64,000 nt of DNA from contig SFEX01000005.1 in NCBI GenBank assembly GCA_004557075.1, positions 1-64,000 on the forward strand, in the 5' to 3' direction. Made by a program: the position numbers and the translations under genes. Each line of letters starts with the position of its first letter. The stretch's first letter is position 1. This document shows, one piece after another, positions 1 through 8,616 of the stretch. This stretch comes from Clostridiales bacterium. Its GTDB lineage: Bacteria; Bacillota; Clostridia; Oscillospirales; Oscillospiraceae. The notes beneath the pieces were generated by a model, which saw only the letters and a list, made by a program, of their open reading frames with translations, was not told the DNA's origin and did not search any database.

Positions 1-96
1 AAGCTGAAGGTTGTCAACCTGAAGACCGACCCGCAGCTCATGGGCGCACTGGGCGCTGCCGAGTATGCTCGCCAGAAGGGTCTTGCAAAGAAGTAA
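1..96 (+). CDS. C-terminal end of a CoA-dehydratase activase-like protein (partial)
   Basis: Only the last 31 codons lie in the window, ending in TAA. The tail reads KTDPQLMGALGAAEYARQKG. That resembles the C-terminus of BcrAD/BadFG/HgdC-type ATPases, where a 'P-x-x-x-GALGAA' helix is conserved. Members of that family activate 2-hydroxyacyl-CoA dehydratases or form part of larger activase/reductase proteins. The assignment rests on this short tail alone; most of the gene is outside the window. Confidence 0.5.
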   Translation, partial: KLKVVNLKTDPQLMGALGAAEYARQKGLAKK

Positions 97-139
97 TTCG
101 CTAATACATAGCAGAATTCCGATTTTCTGAAAGGAGCAT

Positions 140-313
140 ATGTCTATGTGCAAAGTTTGCAATATCTGCAAAAAGTCTGTTAAGATGTTTAGCATGGTCG
201 TTGGTCTTCTTTTCGTGGTTTATTTCTGGAACCTCGATCAGAAGGTACTTGGCTGGCTGTATAAGCAGGTCAATGCCATGTACGACAGAAAGCCTGTCGA
301 TATTAAGTTCTAA
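140..313 (+). CDS. 57-aa Cys-rich single-pass membrane peptide
   Basis: A short ORF of 57 residues has an AAGGAG ribosome binding site at 131-136, three bases before its ATG. It begins 43 bases after the upstream stop codon and is followed directly by a strong terminator, so it is probably the last gene of the upstream operon. The N-terminus carries a CxxCxxC pattern (MSMCKVCNICKK). A hydrophobic stretch of about 15 residues follows (MVVGLLFVVYFW), then a charged tail. No family is recognised. The Cys cluster could bind a metal, but this is not shown. The length, good RBS and position make it a believable gene. Confidence 0.6.
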   Translation: MSMCKVCNICKKSVKMFSMVVGLLFVVYFWNLDQKVLGWLYKQVNAMYDRKPVDIKF

Positions 314-323
314 TCAAAGCTTT

Positions 324-359
324 TATATCGGCGCATGAAACATGCGCCGATATATTTTT
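324..359 (+). terminator. Rho-independent terminator
   Basis: A 14-bp perfect stem (TATATCGGCGCATG with its complement), a 3-base loop and a run of Ts immediately after it. It closes the transcript of the 57-aa peptide. Confidence 0.9.
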
Positions 360-361
360 GC

Positions 362-399
362 AAAAGAGCTGCCGCTCCGAAAGGAGCGGCAGCTCTTTT
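362..399. terminator. Bidirectional terminator after cysS
   Basis: A 17-bp stem (AAAAGAGCTGCCGCTCC and complement) around a GAAA loop. A flanks on one side and Ts on the other let it work in both directions. It lies 9 bases past the cysS stop codon on the minus strand. Confidence 0.85.
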
Positions 400-407
400 A
401 TACTATT

Positions 408-1862
408 TTAGATTCTTTTCCATTTCGCGCCGTTGGGAATATCGGTAACTTCTATTCCCGAGGCTTTGAGCTCGTCGCGTATGCGGTCAGCCTCAGCGAA
501 GTTTTTTGCCTTCTTGGCTGCTGCGCGAGCCTTGAGCAGCTCGTCAACGGAAGCGTCAGTTTCGCCGCTCTCAGATATAACGGTGAATTCCGCATCGCCG
601 GAGACAGCCTGCTTTTTAAGCTCCTCGCGCTTCGCGTCGGCCTTTTTGATGAGGTCTAGGCTCAGCACTCTGTCAAAATCAGCGATAACGGCAAGCTTTG
701 TATCGTCGTTTGTTTTGTATTTCAGCACATCGTAAAGTGCGGTCACGGCAAGGGAAGTGTTAAGATCATTGTCGAGGGCGGCAACAAACTTATCCTTGAG
801 AGCGTTGAAAGCTGCATCGTCAATAGGCTCGCCGGTGGTTTTCAGAGCCGCAACGCGGTTTATAAGCTTAAAGTAAGTGCCCTGAGCGTTATCGAGGTTT
901 TCCCATGAGAATACGAGGGACTTGCGGTAGTGGCTCTGGAGGCAGAACAGGCGGTAGGCGAGGGGATCATAGCCCTTATCCTCAAGGAGCTGGACGGTGA
1001 GAAATTCGCCCTTTGATTTTGACATTTTGCCGCTGTTGGTGTTAAGGTGCAGCACATGCATCCAGTAGTTGCACCATTTGTGTCCGAGGTATGACTCGGA
1101 CTGAGCGATCTCGTTAGTGTGGTGGGGGAAGGCGTTGTCGATACCGCCGCAGTGGATGTCGAGATCATCGCCGAGGTGCTTCATGGAAATGCCGGAGCAC
1201 TCAATGTGCCAGCCGGGGTAGCCGACACCCCAGGGGGAGTCCCACTTGAGCGCCTGATCCTCGAACTTTGACTTTGTAAACCAAAGTACGAAATCATTTT
1301 TGTTGCGCTTGTTGGTATCCTCCTCAACGCCCTCGCGGACGCCAACGTCGAGATCATCGGCGTTGAAATCGTTGAAAATATAGTATTTTTCGAGCTTTGA
1401 GGTGTCAAAATAGACATTGCCGCCGGCAAAATATGCATATCCGGTGTCCATGAGCTTTGTGATGATCTTGATGTACTCATCAATGCAATTGGTTGCCGGC
1501 TCAACGACGTCGGGAGTTTTGATGTTGAGCTTTGCGCAGTCGGAGAAAAATGCGTCGGTGTAGAACTTGGCGATATCCATAACGGACTTGTTCTCGCGCT
1601 TTGCGCCCTTGAGCATCTTGTCCTCGCCCTCATCGGCGTCGCTGGTGAGATGTCCAACGTCGGTGATGTTCATAACACGCTTGACATTGTAGCCCACATA
1701 GCGCAGGTGCTTTTCAAGAATATCCTCCATGATATAGGAGCGAAGATTGCCGATATGTGCGTAATGATATACCGTAGGGCCGCAGGTATACATCTTCACG
1801 ATGTCGGGATGATTGGGGACAAAATCCTCCTTTTTACGGCTTGCGGAGTTATAAAGCTTCAT
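408..1862 (-). CDS. cysS: Cysteine--tRNA ligase
   Basis: Class I aminoacyl-tRNA synthetase of 484 aa that charges tRNA-Cys (E. coli CysS is 461 aa). The active-site zinc ligand region CGPTVY starts at residue 27 and the HIGH-type signature HIGN is at 36-39. The zinc-site motif GWHIECS and the KMSKS loop follow in the expected order. The C-terminal anticodon-binding part ends in the RDELKASGIEVTD-type sequence usual in this family. An AAGGAG site precedes the ATG. The gene sits behind its own promoter and a T-box leader, so expression should rise when uncharged tRNA-Cys accumulates. Confidence 0.98.
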   Translation of the reverse strand: MKLYNSASRKKEDFVPNHPDIVKMYTCGPTVYHYAHIGNLRSYIMEDILEKHLRYVGYNVKRVMNITDVGHLTSDADEGEDKMLKGAKRENKSVMDIAKFYTDAFFSDCAKLNIKTPDVVEPATNCIDEYIKIITKLMDTGYAYFAGGNVYFDTSKLEKYYIFNDFNADDLDVGVREGVEEDTNKRNKNDFVLWFTKSKFEDQALKWDSPWGVGYPGWHIECSGISMKHLGDDLDIHCGGIDNAFPHHTNEIAQSESYLGHKWCNYWMHVLHLNTNSGKMSKSKGEFLTVQLLEDKGYDPLAYRLFCLQSHYRKSLVFSWENLDNAQGTYFKLINRVAALKTTGEPIDDAAFNALKDKFVAALDNDLNTSLAVTALYDVLKYKTNDDTKLAVIADFDRVLSLDLIKKADAKREELKKQAVSGDAEFTVISESGETDASVDELLKARAAAKKAKNFAEADRIRDELKASGIEVTDIPNGAKWKRI

Positions 1863-1879
1863 GTTGTATCTCCTTCAAA

Positions 1880-2100
1880 AAATAAATAAAGCCTCCCATG
1901 GCAAAACCATGAGAGGCGTAATATACGCGGTTCCACTCTCGTTTATAACTTGAAACGTGCCTTAACGCGGCATACGCGGAGGCATTTCCTCCTCCGAGGC
2001 TCCCGGACGCATTTCCTTTTTATCACCGCGGTCCTGCTTTCAGCCAATGTCAAGACCTCTCTGCCCGGCAAGAGAAAAAGTACTTTTTCCGTTCATAGCC
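1880..2100 (-). promoter_or_regulatory. T-box leader controlling cysS
   Basis: Read on the minus strand, the 270-base gap between pgsA and cysS carries the T-box signature AGAGTGGAACCGCG (complement of about 1928-1941). It is followed by a terminator hairpin built on GCCTCTCATGG at 1891-1917. Further upstream are an AGTA motif, a GCAGAGAGG segment and a GCTGAAAGC distal loop, as in Stem I of T-boxes. A GGAAATGCG segment offers TGC (Cys) as specifier codon, which fits the downstream gene. The T-box call is from conserved sequence; the specifier choice is inference. Confidence 0.9.
1881..1917 (-). terminator. T-box attenuator hairpin
   Basis: On the minus strand, GCCTCTCATGG pairs with CCATGGGAGGC across a TTTTG loop and is followed by a T-rich stretch. 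Its 5' arm lies just after the T-box sequence, so terminator and antiterminator would be mutually exclusive. Confidence 0.8.
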
Positions 2101-2107
2101 AATTGGA

Positions 2108-2136
2108 ATATTAACACCTTGAGTATTTTATGTCAA
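2108..2136 (-). promoter_or_regulatory. Sigma-A type promoter for the cysS leader
   Basis: Minus strand: TTGACA, a 17-base spacer, then TAATAT. The -35 box overlaps the last codons of pgsA, so cysS has its own promoter and the T-box RNA would start near 2100. Confidence 0.75.
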
Positions 2137-2669
2137 GAGCAGTGCTTAAATACTCCGATATTTTTTGCAAAATACTCTATGCCGGAGTACAGCGTGGTGA
2201 TGAGGATGAGCACCCAGCAGACGATGGCGACCACATCCGCTGCCAAAAACCACGGCTGACCGGCAAGGATAAGTACGCCGAGAGCTATCATGGTAACGCC
2301 GGTCTTTATCTTGCCTGACCATGCGGCGGCAATTACTATGCCTTGCTCAACGGCTAAAAGCCTGAGACCGGATACGCCGAACTCGCGCAGCAGCACAAGC
2401 GCAACGACCCATCCGGGGATTAGCCCCACCTCAACAAAATAGCACATAGCGGCCAGAACAAGCATTTTGTCGGCAAGGGGATCCATGAATTTGCCGAAAT
2501 CCGTGACCTGATTGTATTTTCTCGCAATTCTTCCATCCACAAAATCGCTGACGCACGCGATGATATACACGGCGAGAGCCCAGTAGGGAAGATCAAGATA
2601 AAGCAGGACCATAAAAACGGGGACAAGGATGATCCTCAAAACAGTAATTTTGTTAGCGGTAGTGTTCAT
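2133..2669 (-). CDS. pgsA: CDP-diacylglycerol--glycerol-3-phosphate 3-phosphatidyltransferase
   Basis: Integral membrane enzyme that makes phosphatidylglycerol-phosphate, the first committed step to anionic phospholipids. The CDP-alcohol phosphotransferase signature D-x2-DG-x2-AR-x8-G-x3-D-x3-D is complete (SDFVDGRIARKY, then FGKFMDPLADK). Several hydrophobic segments follow. I start at the ATG at 2669 (178 aa) because AGGAGG lies 9 bases before it and the rimO stop is 4 bases upstream. A reading 7 codons longer is possible but lacks an RBS. It is the last gene of the minus-strand series before the cysS promoter. Confidence 0.95.
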   Translation of the reverse strand: MNTTANKITVLRIILVPVFMVLLYLDLPYWALAVYIIACVSDFVDGRIARKYNQVTDFGKFMDPLADKMLVLAAMCYFVEVGLIPGWVVALVLLREFGVSGLRLLAVEQGIVIAAAWSGKIKTGVTMIALGVLILAGQPWFLAADVVAIVCWVLILITTLYSGIEYFAKNIGVFKHCS

Positions 2670-2673
2670 TGTG

Positions 2674-3993
2674 TCATACCTCCTGGCCAATTAGGTTTCC
2701 GTCGTCGGTAACGGCAGTGATAGTCACGTCAACGATGCTGCCCTCGCCGCCGTCGCCGTCGAAATAAACAAGTCCGTCTATATCAGGTGAGTCGTAGCAG
2801 CTACGGCCTACCCACTTTTGCTCCTGTTCATCATAGTCGAGGCAAATGACGGGCAGCCTCTTCCCGATAAGCGACAGCGCAAATTCGTCCATGACCTGAC
2901 TCTGAATATCCATGATGAGCTCAGCTCTCCTCTGAGCCTCGTCGTAATCAACGTGCTCCATAGCGGAGGCGGGTGTGCCCTCCTCGGGGGAGAAAGGGAA
3001 GACGCCGGCACGCTCGATCCTTGCCTCTCTTAAGAATTCGCAAAGCTCCTCAAATTCGGCTTCGCCCTCGCCGGGGAGACCGGAAATGAGGCTCGTCCTA
3101 AGAACAAGCCCGGGAATGCGCTCTCTGAGCTTTTTAAACAGCGCACGGATGTCATCGCCGGTGCCGCGGCGGTTCATTGCCTTAAGAATGCCGTTGTTTA
3201 TGTGCTGAATAGGAATATCAAGATATTTTACAATTTTATCGTTTGTGGCGATCTCGTCAATGAGCTCGTCGTCGAACTGATCGGGATATGTATAGTGCAG
3301 CCTTATCCACTCGATGCCGTCTATCTCGGACAGCCTGCGGCAAAGATCTGCAAGTGAGCGTTTGCCGTAAAGATCGGTGCCGTAGCGGGTTATGTCCTGC
3401 GCGATAACGATGATCTCCTTAACGCCGTGACGCGCCAGATCCTCCGCTTCCTCTAAAATGTTCTCCATGGCTCTTGAGCGGTATCTGCCCCGGATATACG
3501 GTATGGCGCAGAAGGCGCAGAAATTATTGCAGCCCTCCGCAATGCGAAGATATGCCCAGGCAGGCCCCGTGCTGACAACTCTGGGTATCTCGTCCACGGG
3601 CGCGCTGTTATCGGAAAACAGGCTGACCGGCTTATCATCAAATACGTCGCCGACAGCCTTCACGATATCTCCGAAGCTTCCGACGCCTAAAATGGCGTCA
3701 ACCTCGGGCATTTCATCGGTAACGGCGCTCCTGTAGCGCTCGCTGAGACAGCCCGTAACTATTATTTTGCCCAGCCTGCCCTCATTTTTAAGCTTTGCCA
3801 TTTCAAGAATGGTGTCAATGGCCTCGCTCTTCGCGGCATCGATAAAGCCGCAGGTATTTATAATGACAGCGTCGGCGCCGTCGGGAGAGGGGGCAAGAGC
3901 GTATCCCGCCTCGGAAAGCAGATAGAGCATCTGTTCGCTGTTGACAAGATTCTTTGCGCAGCCCAGGGAGATCAGGGCGATAGTTTTATCCAT
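2674..3993 (-). CDS. rimO: Ribosomal protein uS12 methylthiotransferase
   Basis: Radical-SAM methylthiotransferase that adds a methylthio group to an Asp of ribosomal protein uS12. The N-terminal UPF0004 domain starts SLGCAKNLVNSEQM and contributes three conserved cysteines (near residues 13, 49 and 83, numbering from one codon upstream). The radical-SAM CxxxCxxC motif CNNFCAFC is near 156-163. A C-terminal TRAM domain follows. The SLGCAKNLVNSE start and the length of about 439 aa fit RimO rather than MiaB. The ATG overlaps the recX stop (TGATGG), so translation is coupled. Confidence 0.95.
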   Translation of the reverse strand: MDKTIALISLGCAKNLVNSEQMLYLLSEAGYALAPSPDGADAVIINTCGFIDAAKSEAIDTILEMAKLKNEGRLGKIIVTGCLSERYRSAVTDEMPEVDAILGVGSFGDIVKAVGDVFDDKPVSLFSDNSAPVDEIPRVVSTGPAWAYLRIAEGCNNFCAFCAIPYIRGRYRSRAMENILEEAEDLARHGVKEIIVIAQDITRYGTDLYGKRSLADLCRRLSEIDGIEWIRLHYTYPDQFDDELIDEIATNDKIVKYLDIPIQHINNGILKAMNRRGTGDDIRALFKKLRERIPGLVLRTSLISGLPGEGEAEFEELCEFLREARIERAGVFPFSPEEGTPASAMEHVDYDEAQRRAELIMDIQSQVMDEFALSLIGKRLPVICLDYDEQEQKWVGRSCYDSPDIDGLVYFDGDGGEGSIVDVTITAVTDDGNLIGQEV

Positions 3994-4601
3994 CAATAAT
4001 CCTCTTGAAACTTCAAATTATTGAGAGCATGCTTTATCTGCTCCCATGAATAGCCGCGCCGGAACAGCGCGTCAGAAACTTTTTTGACCTGCGCTCGATC
4101 CTCTGGGTCATTTAGCCGGGATCGCAGGAAGCGCTCAATGTATTCATCCTGCTCGGGAAGCTGCTCAAGTGCCTCGTCCCAAAGCTCACGGCTTATTCCG
4201 TGGCGCCTCAGTTCCTGCTTTATCCGAGCCTGACCGTAGCCCTTGGCGGCGTAGTGACGCACGACAGAGCCCGCATAGCTGCGGTCGTTTATAAGCCCCA
4301 TTTCGCATAGCCAGTCGGCGCAAAGTTCCGCGTTATCAGGCGTTTCGCCCTTGGTGATAAGCCTGTCGTACATCTCCTTGCGCGACATGGGGCGGGTATT
4401 TATTATCCTCAAAGCACGCGCCTTGGCAAGCGCAAGCGTTGACTCGGAGCACAGCTCGGAGTATTCAGCCTCGCTAAGCTCCTTGCCCGAGTGCAAAAAC
4501 CGCTCCGTTATAACGCCCAGCGAGCTTTTGATGCTGCTGCCGTCGTCAAAAACGAGGGTGAAGCGCTCGGGGGAGGTCTGCTTTATTTCAACAAGCTTCA
4601 A
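3993..4601 (-). CDS. recX: Regulatory protein RecX
   Basis: A 202-aa protein of the RecX family, which modulates RecA filaments. It shows the three-helix repeats typical of the family (RPMSRKEMYDRLITKGE, AKGYGQARIKQELRRHGI, FRRGYSWEQIKHAL). It starts with TTG, five bases after the recA stop, and its RBS lies inside the recA 3' end. It overlaps rimO by one base. The recA-recX order is classical for Firmicutes and other bacteria. Confidence 0.92.
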   Translation of the reverse strand: MKLVEIKQTSPERFTLVFDDGSSIKSSLGVITERFLHSGKELSEAEYSELCSESTLALAKARALRIINTRPMSRKEMYDRLITKGETPDNAELCADWLCEMGLINDRSYAGSVVRHYAAKGYGQARIKQELRRHGISRELWDEALEQLPEQDEYIERFLRSRLNDPEDRAQVKKVSDALFRRGYSWEQIKHALNNLKFQEDY

Positions 4602-4606
4602 CTTAT

Positions 4607-5707
4607 TCAGCCTTCAAAGTCGTCCGCGCTGATATCGACGGCTCTTCCGGCGGCCTGAGCCGCCTTGCGCGCCTGCGGCGACATGAGCTTGTACGCGTTG
4701 TCGCGGATCTCCTGCTCGATCTTTGCGCACACGTCGGGATTCTGGAGAAGGTATTCCTTGACGGCGTCTCTGCCCTGAATGCGCTGATCGTTGCAGGTAT
4801 ACCACGCACCGGCCTTGTCGATGATCTCAAGCTTAACGCCGAGGTCAACTATCTCACCGACCTTTGATATGCCTTCGCCGTACATGATATCAAACTCTGC
4901 CTCTTTAAACGGGGGAGCGCACTTGTTCTTGATTACCTTTGCGCGTGTGCGGTTGCCGATCATCTCGCCGCCGACCTTGAGCGTTTCGACTCTGCGAACG
5001 TCAACGCGGACGGAGGCGTAGTATTTAAGCGCAAGACCGCCGGGAGTGGTCTCGGGGTTGCCGTACATAACTCCAATCTTCTGGCGAAGCTGGTTAATAA
5101 ATATAACGGTGCAGCCGTTTTTGGATATGCAGCCTGCCAGACGGCGCATAGCCTGCGACATGAGCCTTGCCAGAGCGCCGACAACCGAATCGCCCATCTC
5201 GCCCTCAAGCTCGATGCGGGGTATAAGCGCCGCAACGGAGTCGATAACAACGACGTCCACTGCGCTTGAGCGCACAAGGCTCTCGGCAATGTCCAGAGCC
5301 TGCTCGCCGGTATCGGGCTGAGAGATAAGCAGACTGTCTATATCAACGCCCAAAGCTCGGGCGTATGCCGGCTCAAGCGCGTGCTCGACGTCGATGTATG
5401 CGGCCTCGCCGCCGGCCTTCTGAGCCGAGGCGACAACGTGCAGCGCAAGGGTGGTCTTACCGGACGCCTCGGGGCCGTATATCTCAACGATTCTGCCCTT
5501 GGGAACGCCGCCTATGCCGAGCGCAATGTCGAGCGAAAGAGAGCCGGTGGAGAGAGATTCAACATTCACGGGGATATCGTCGCCTAAGCGCATGATAGCG
5601 CCCTTGCCGTAGTTCTTCTCAATCTGGGCGATGCAGGTCTCAAGCGCTTTTTTCTTATCGCTCGCCTGAGAGTGGGTAGAAATGGGTGTCTTTTTCTTTT
5701 CTGCCAT
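4607..5707 (-). CDS. recA: Recombinase RecA
   Basis: A 366-aa RecA that drives homologous strand exchange and LexA cleavage. Walker A GPEASGKT is at residues 78-85. The Walker B region [13 protein letters not shown] and the L2-side motif [19 protein letters not shown] are intact. It lies only 24 bases after prmC and 5 bases before recX, inside a tight minus-strand series. I see no LexA-type palindrome in the 24-base gap, so any SOS promoter would have to lie within prmC or further upstream. Confidence 0.98.
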   Translation of the reverse strand: MAEKKKTPISTHSQASDKKKALETCIAQIEKNYGKGAIMRLGDDIPVNVESLSTGSLSLDIALGIGGVPKGRIVEIYGPEASGKTTLALHVVASAQKAGGEAAYIDVEHALEPAYARALGVDIDSLLISQPDTGEQALDIAESLVRSSAVDVVVIDSVAALIPRIELEGEMGDSVVGALARLMSQAMRRLAGCISKNGCTVIFINQLRQKIGVMYGNPETTPGGLALKYYASVRVDVRRVETLKVGGEMIGNRTRAKVIKNKCAPPFKEAEFDIMYGEGISKVGEIVDLGVKLEIIDKAGAWYTCNDQRIQGRDAVKEYLLQNPDVCAKIEQEIRDNAYKLMSPQARKAAQAAGRAVDISADDFEG

Positions 5708-5731
5708 CTTAATTTACCTCATATATATAAA

Positions 5732-6601
5732 TCAGTATTCGTTTTTCCATTTTCCTATAACGACGCGCTCAACACCGAGCGTATCAAGTCTGCTGTCAAC
5801 GGACACATAGCCCGCCTGAAGAAGCATCCTTTTGACTGCGTCGGCCTGTCCTTCACCGACTTCAAACATTATAATACCGTTCGGGCGAAGGATGATAGTC
5901 CAGTATTTTATAATGGCCCTGTAAAAATCCAAACCGTCCTCTCCGCCGTCAAGCGCGTCCAGCGGCTCGTAATCACGCACCGAGTGGTCAAGACCGATTA
6001 TATCCCCGGACGGGATATAGGGAGGATTGGATAAAATAAGGTCGAAGCTGCCTATGCCCATGGGAGGCCAGGTGGAAGCATCGGCCTGCATGGTGATTAT
6101 TCTGGATGTCAGGCGATTGCCTTTGATGTTTTTGCGGCATATTTCAAGCGCGGCGGAGCTTATATCGGCCGCGACGACGCGCGTTGCGGGAAGCTCGGAG
6201 GCAACGGCGCAGGCGATGCAGCCGCTTCCGCAGCACAGGTCGAGAACGCGCCCTTTCATGCCGAACCTTTTTATGGCGTCAACGGCGGCGGTGACCATGA
6301 CCTCGGTATCCATGCGCGGGATGAGAACGTCGGGAGTTACGGCAATCGGAAGCCCATAGAATTCCCAAGAGCCTGCGATATACGCAAGAGGCTCGCCTGC
6401 AAGCCTTCTCTCAAGCATGGCATTTGCCTTTTGTTCAATTTCAACCGAGGTATACAGATACATATCGCGCATGAGCTGCTCTGTGGTCTTATCGGCCGCA
6501 GCGGCAAGAAGCACGCGCGCCTCAAGTCCAAATGCCTCAACTCCGTTATCCCGAAGCTTGCTTCTGACTGCAAAATAAATATCGTTATATGTCTTTGGCA
6601 T
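5732..6601 (-). CDS. prmC: Peptide chain release factor N5-glutamine methyltransferase
   Basis: A 289-aa SAM-dependent enzyme that methylates the Gln of the GGQ loop of RF1/RF2. The N-terminal helical domain is followed by a Rossmann methyltransferase domain with the glycine motif VLDLCCGSGCIACAVA. The family signature NPPY (LILSNPPYIPSGDI) is present. It sits between the DUF1385 gene and recA, with gaps of 27 and 24 bases. The prmC/DUF1385 pairing is common in Firmicutes. Confidence 0.95.
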   Translation of the reverse strand: MPKTYNDIYFAVRSKLRDNGVEAFGLEARVLLAAAADKTTEQLMRDMYLYTSVEIEQKANAMLERRLAGEPLAYIAGSWEFYGLPIAVTPDVLIPRMDTEVMVTAAVDAIKRFGMKGRVLDLCCGSGCIACAVASELPATRVVAADISSAALEICRKNIKGNRLTSRIITMQADASTWPPMGIGSFDLILSNPPYIPSGDIIGLDHSVRDYEPLDALDGGEDGLDFYRAIIKYWTIILRPNGIIMFEVGEGQADAVKRMLLQAGYVSVDSRLDTLGVERVVIGKWKNEY

Positions 6602-6628
6602 TTTTAAAAGTCCTTTGCAGTGGATAGA

Positions 6629-7582
6629 TTACCAGGTGTCGCTGCCTTTCTCGTCGGGAATGACAAGCTCAAGCGCGCGTATGGCGCAGCGGATCATGTC
6701 ATCATCCGGCTCGTTTGTGGTTATGCGCTGCATTTGCTTGCCCGGCCACGAGAGAACGGCGGACAGAAGATTATCATGCCGTCCCACCCAGCGATTGATC
6801 TCGTAGCTGATACCGACGATGACAGGAAGCACGAGGAGCTTGAGCCCCATTCTTGCAAGCGTACCGGAAACGTGGATAAAGGATCCGGCAATTATGCTTA
6901 TGATGATGACGACGAACATGAAGCTTGTTCCGCAACGGGGATGCAGTCTCGGCTGTGGACGGACGTTTTCAATCGTGAGCGGAAGACCCTTTTCGTAGCA
7001 GAATATTGTTTTGTGCTCAGCACCGTGGTATGCAAACAGCCGCTTCATATCCTTCATCTTTGAACATAGGATAAGGTAGAGAAAGAAAATTATAAGCTTG
7101 AGTACGCCCTCGGCCAGTGTGCGCCAGTAAAAATCCGACTTTATCGAGGGGAACAGCCCGACGATAAAGGTGGGAAGAAACAGGAAAAGCAACAGGGAAA
7201 GACCTATTCCCAGAACCACGGCGACGCCAATGATAAGCTTCTGTGCCGTTTCGTTTGAAAAGTGCTTTTCTATCCAGAGATCGATCTTGTCAGGCTCCTC
7301 CTGCATGTCCTCGGGAAGCTGGTCTGCGGAGAAGGATATGGCCTTGACGCCGTTTATCATGGATGATAAAAAACCTGCGACGCCGCGAATAAGCGGCAGA
7401 GCCAGTATCGGAGACTTCTCCTTCAGCGGAGTTACGTCCTCGACCTTTTCTATCAGCTCATCCTGACCTCGGCATACTATAGCGCGCTTTCTCGGCCCGA
7501 GCATCATGATGCCCTCTATAAGAGCCTGACCTCCGATGGAGGTGCGGAAAGCGCATTGAGTGTTGTTATCTTTATTTGTCAT
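6629..7582 (-). CDS. DUF1385 membrane protein (YqhQ-like)
   Basis: A 317-aa DUF1385 protein. The family start IGGQALIEGIMMLGPRKRAI is clear, and several hydrophobic segments occupy the middle (about residues 115-190). A conserved YHGAEHK segment and PRLHPRCGTSF follow. B. subtilis YqhQ is of this family; the biochemical role is not established. Its stop is 27 bases from prmC and its start 9 bases from the kinase stop, which suggests co-transcription with both. Confidence 0.93.
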   Translation of the reverse strand: MTNKDNNTQCAFRTSIGGQALIEGIMMLGPRKRAIVCRGQDELIEKVEDVTPLKEKSPILALPLIRGVAGFLSSMINGVKAISFSADQLPEDMQEEPDKIDLWIEKHFSNETAQKLIIGVAVVLGIGLSLLLFLFLPTFIVGLFPSIKSDFYWRTLAEGVLKLIIFFLYLILCSKMKDMKRLFAYHGAEHKTIFCYEKGLPLTIENVRPQPRLHPRCGTSFMFVVIIISIIAGSFIHVSGTLARMGLKLLVLPVIVGISYEINRWVGRHDNLLSAVLSWPGKQMQRITTNEPDDDMIRCAIRALELVIPDEKGSDTW

Positions 7583-7591
7583 GTATCTACC

Positions 7592-8587
7592 TCAACTTTC
7601 GGATAAGGGAAGTTTGATCTGCGCAAGGCAGCCGCCGCCCTCTGCATTTGAGATGTTGAGGATGCCGCCGTGGCGGGTGATGATCTCATTACATACGGCA
7701 AGGCCGATGCCGCTGCCGCGGTTTTTGGAGCTGCCCTTGTAGAAGCGCTCCTTGACATGAGGAAGCTCATTTGCAGGAATGCCGTGGCCGTAGTCGCGTA
7801 TTTCAATGGTGACATAGCTTTTGTCAAATGAGAGCTTCGCGTCCACAACGCCTCCGTCGCCGCCGTGCTTAGCGGCATTGTCCAGCAGATTGAGAAAAAC
7901 CTGCTTCAGACGCTCCGGATCGCCGGAAATGAGCGGAATATCGTATTCGGGGGCGGTGTAATTGACCTCAATCCCCGCTTCCTGCATAAGATTTCCGTAA
8001 GTCATCAGGGAATCCTCAAGCTCGGCGGCAAGATCAATAAGCTCGATGCGCAGGTTAAATCTGCCGTCCTGGATCCGTGTAAATTCAAGCAGATCGGCCA
8101 CCATACCGGTCAGGCGCTCCGCTTCCTTTGAGATAATTTTAACACCGCGCAGAGAATCGCCCTGGATGGCGGGATCGTATTGGAGCGTTTCGCTCCAGCC
8201 GAGAATAGCGGTCAGGGGAGTGCGCAGCTCATGTGAGATCTGCGAGATGAATTCAGTGGTGGTCTTGTCCGACTGGGCTATCTTTTCCGACATCTGATTG
8301 ATCTCGCTTGTCAGCTCACCGATCTCATTGTCTCCGGAGGTCGGAACCTGAGTTCCGTAGCTGCCGTTTGCAATGCGCTTTGCCGAATCTGTGAGATCCT
8401 GTATCGGCTTGCTGATATAGTGATCGAACCAGACGTTCACAACAACTATGTATGCGCCTATAATGACGGCAAGGATTATAGCCGGTATTATTAAGCTGTT
8501 CGCCGCCAGAGCGATGAGGCAGGCGATGAGTATGACAGCAAGAATGCTTGAGGCAAGAAGCTGCCATTTCAGGTTTTTAAAAAACAT
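7592..8587 (-). CDS. Sensor histidine kinase
   Basis: A 331-aa transmembrane kinase. Two close hydrophobic helices (about residues 10-53) leave almost no extracellular loop, so it may sense the membrane or cytoplasm. A HAMP domain follows, then the HisKA box ISHELRTPL with the phospho-acceptor His at 119. The ATPase domain has the N box NLLDNAAKHGG, the G1 box DYGHGIP and the G2 box SGIGLAVC. It lies 29 bases after the response regulator and is its evident partner. The signal is unknown. Confidence 0.95.
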   Translation of the reverse strand: MFFKNLKWQLLASSILAVILIACLIALAANSLIIPAIILAVIIGAYIVVVNVWFDHYISKPIQDLTDSAKRIANGSYGTQVPTSGDNEIGELTSEINQMSEKIAQSDKTTTEFISQISHELRTPLTAILGWSETLQYDPAIQGDSLRGVKIISKEAERLTGMVADLLEFTRIQDGRFNLRIELIDLAAELEDSLMTYGNLMQEAGIEVNYTAPEYDIPLISGDPERLKQVFLNLLDNAAKHGGDGGVVDAKLSFDKSYVTIEIRDYGHGIPANELPHVKERFYKGSSKNRGSGIGLAVCNEIITRHGGILNISNAEGGGCLAQIKLPLSES

Positions 8588-8616
8588 TGAGCACTTCCGA
8601 TGGATAAACTAAAGAT

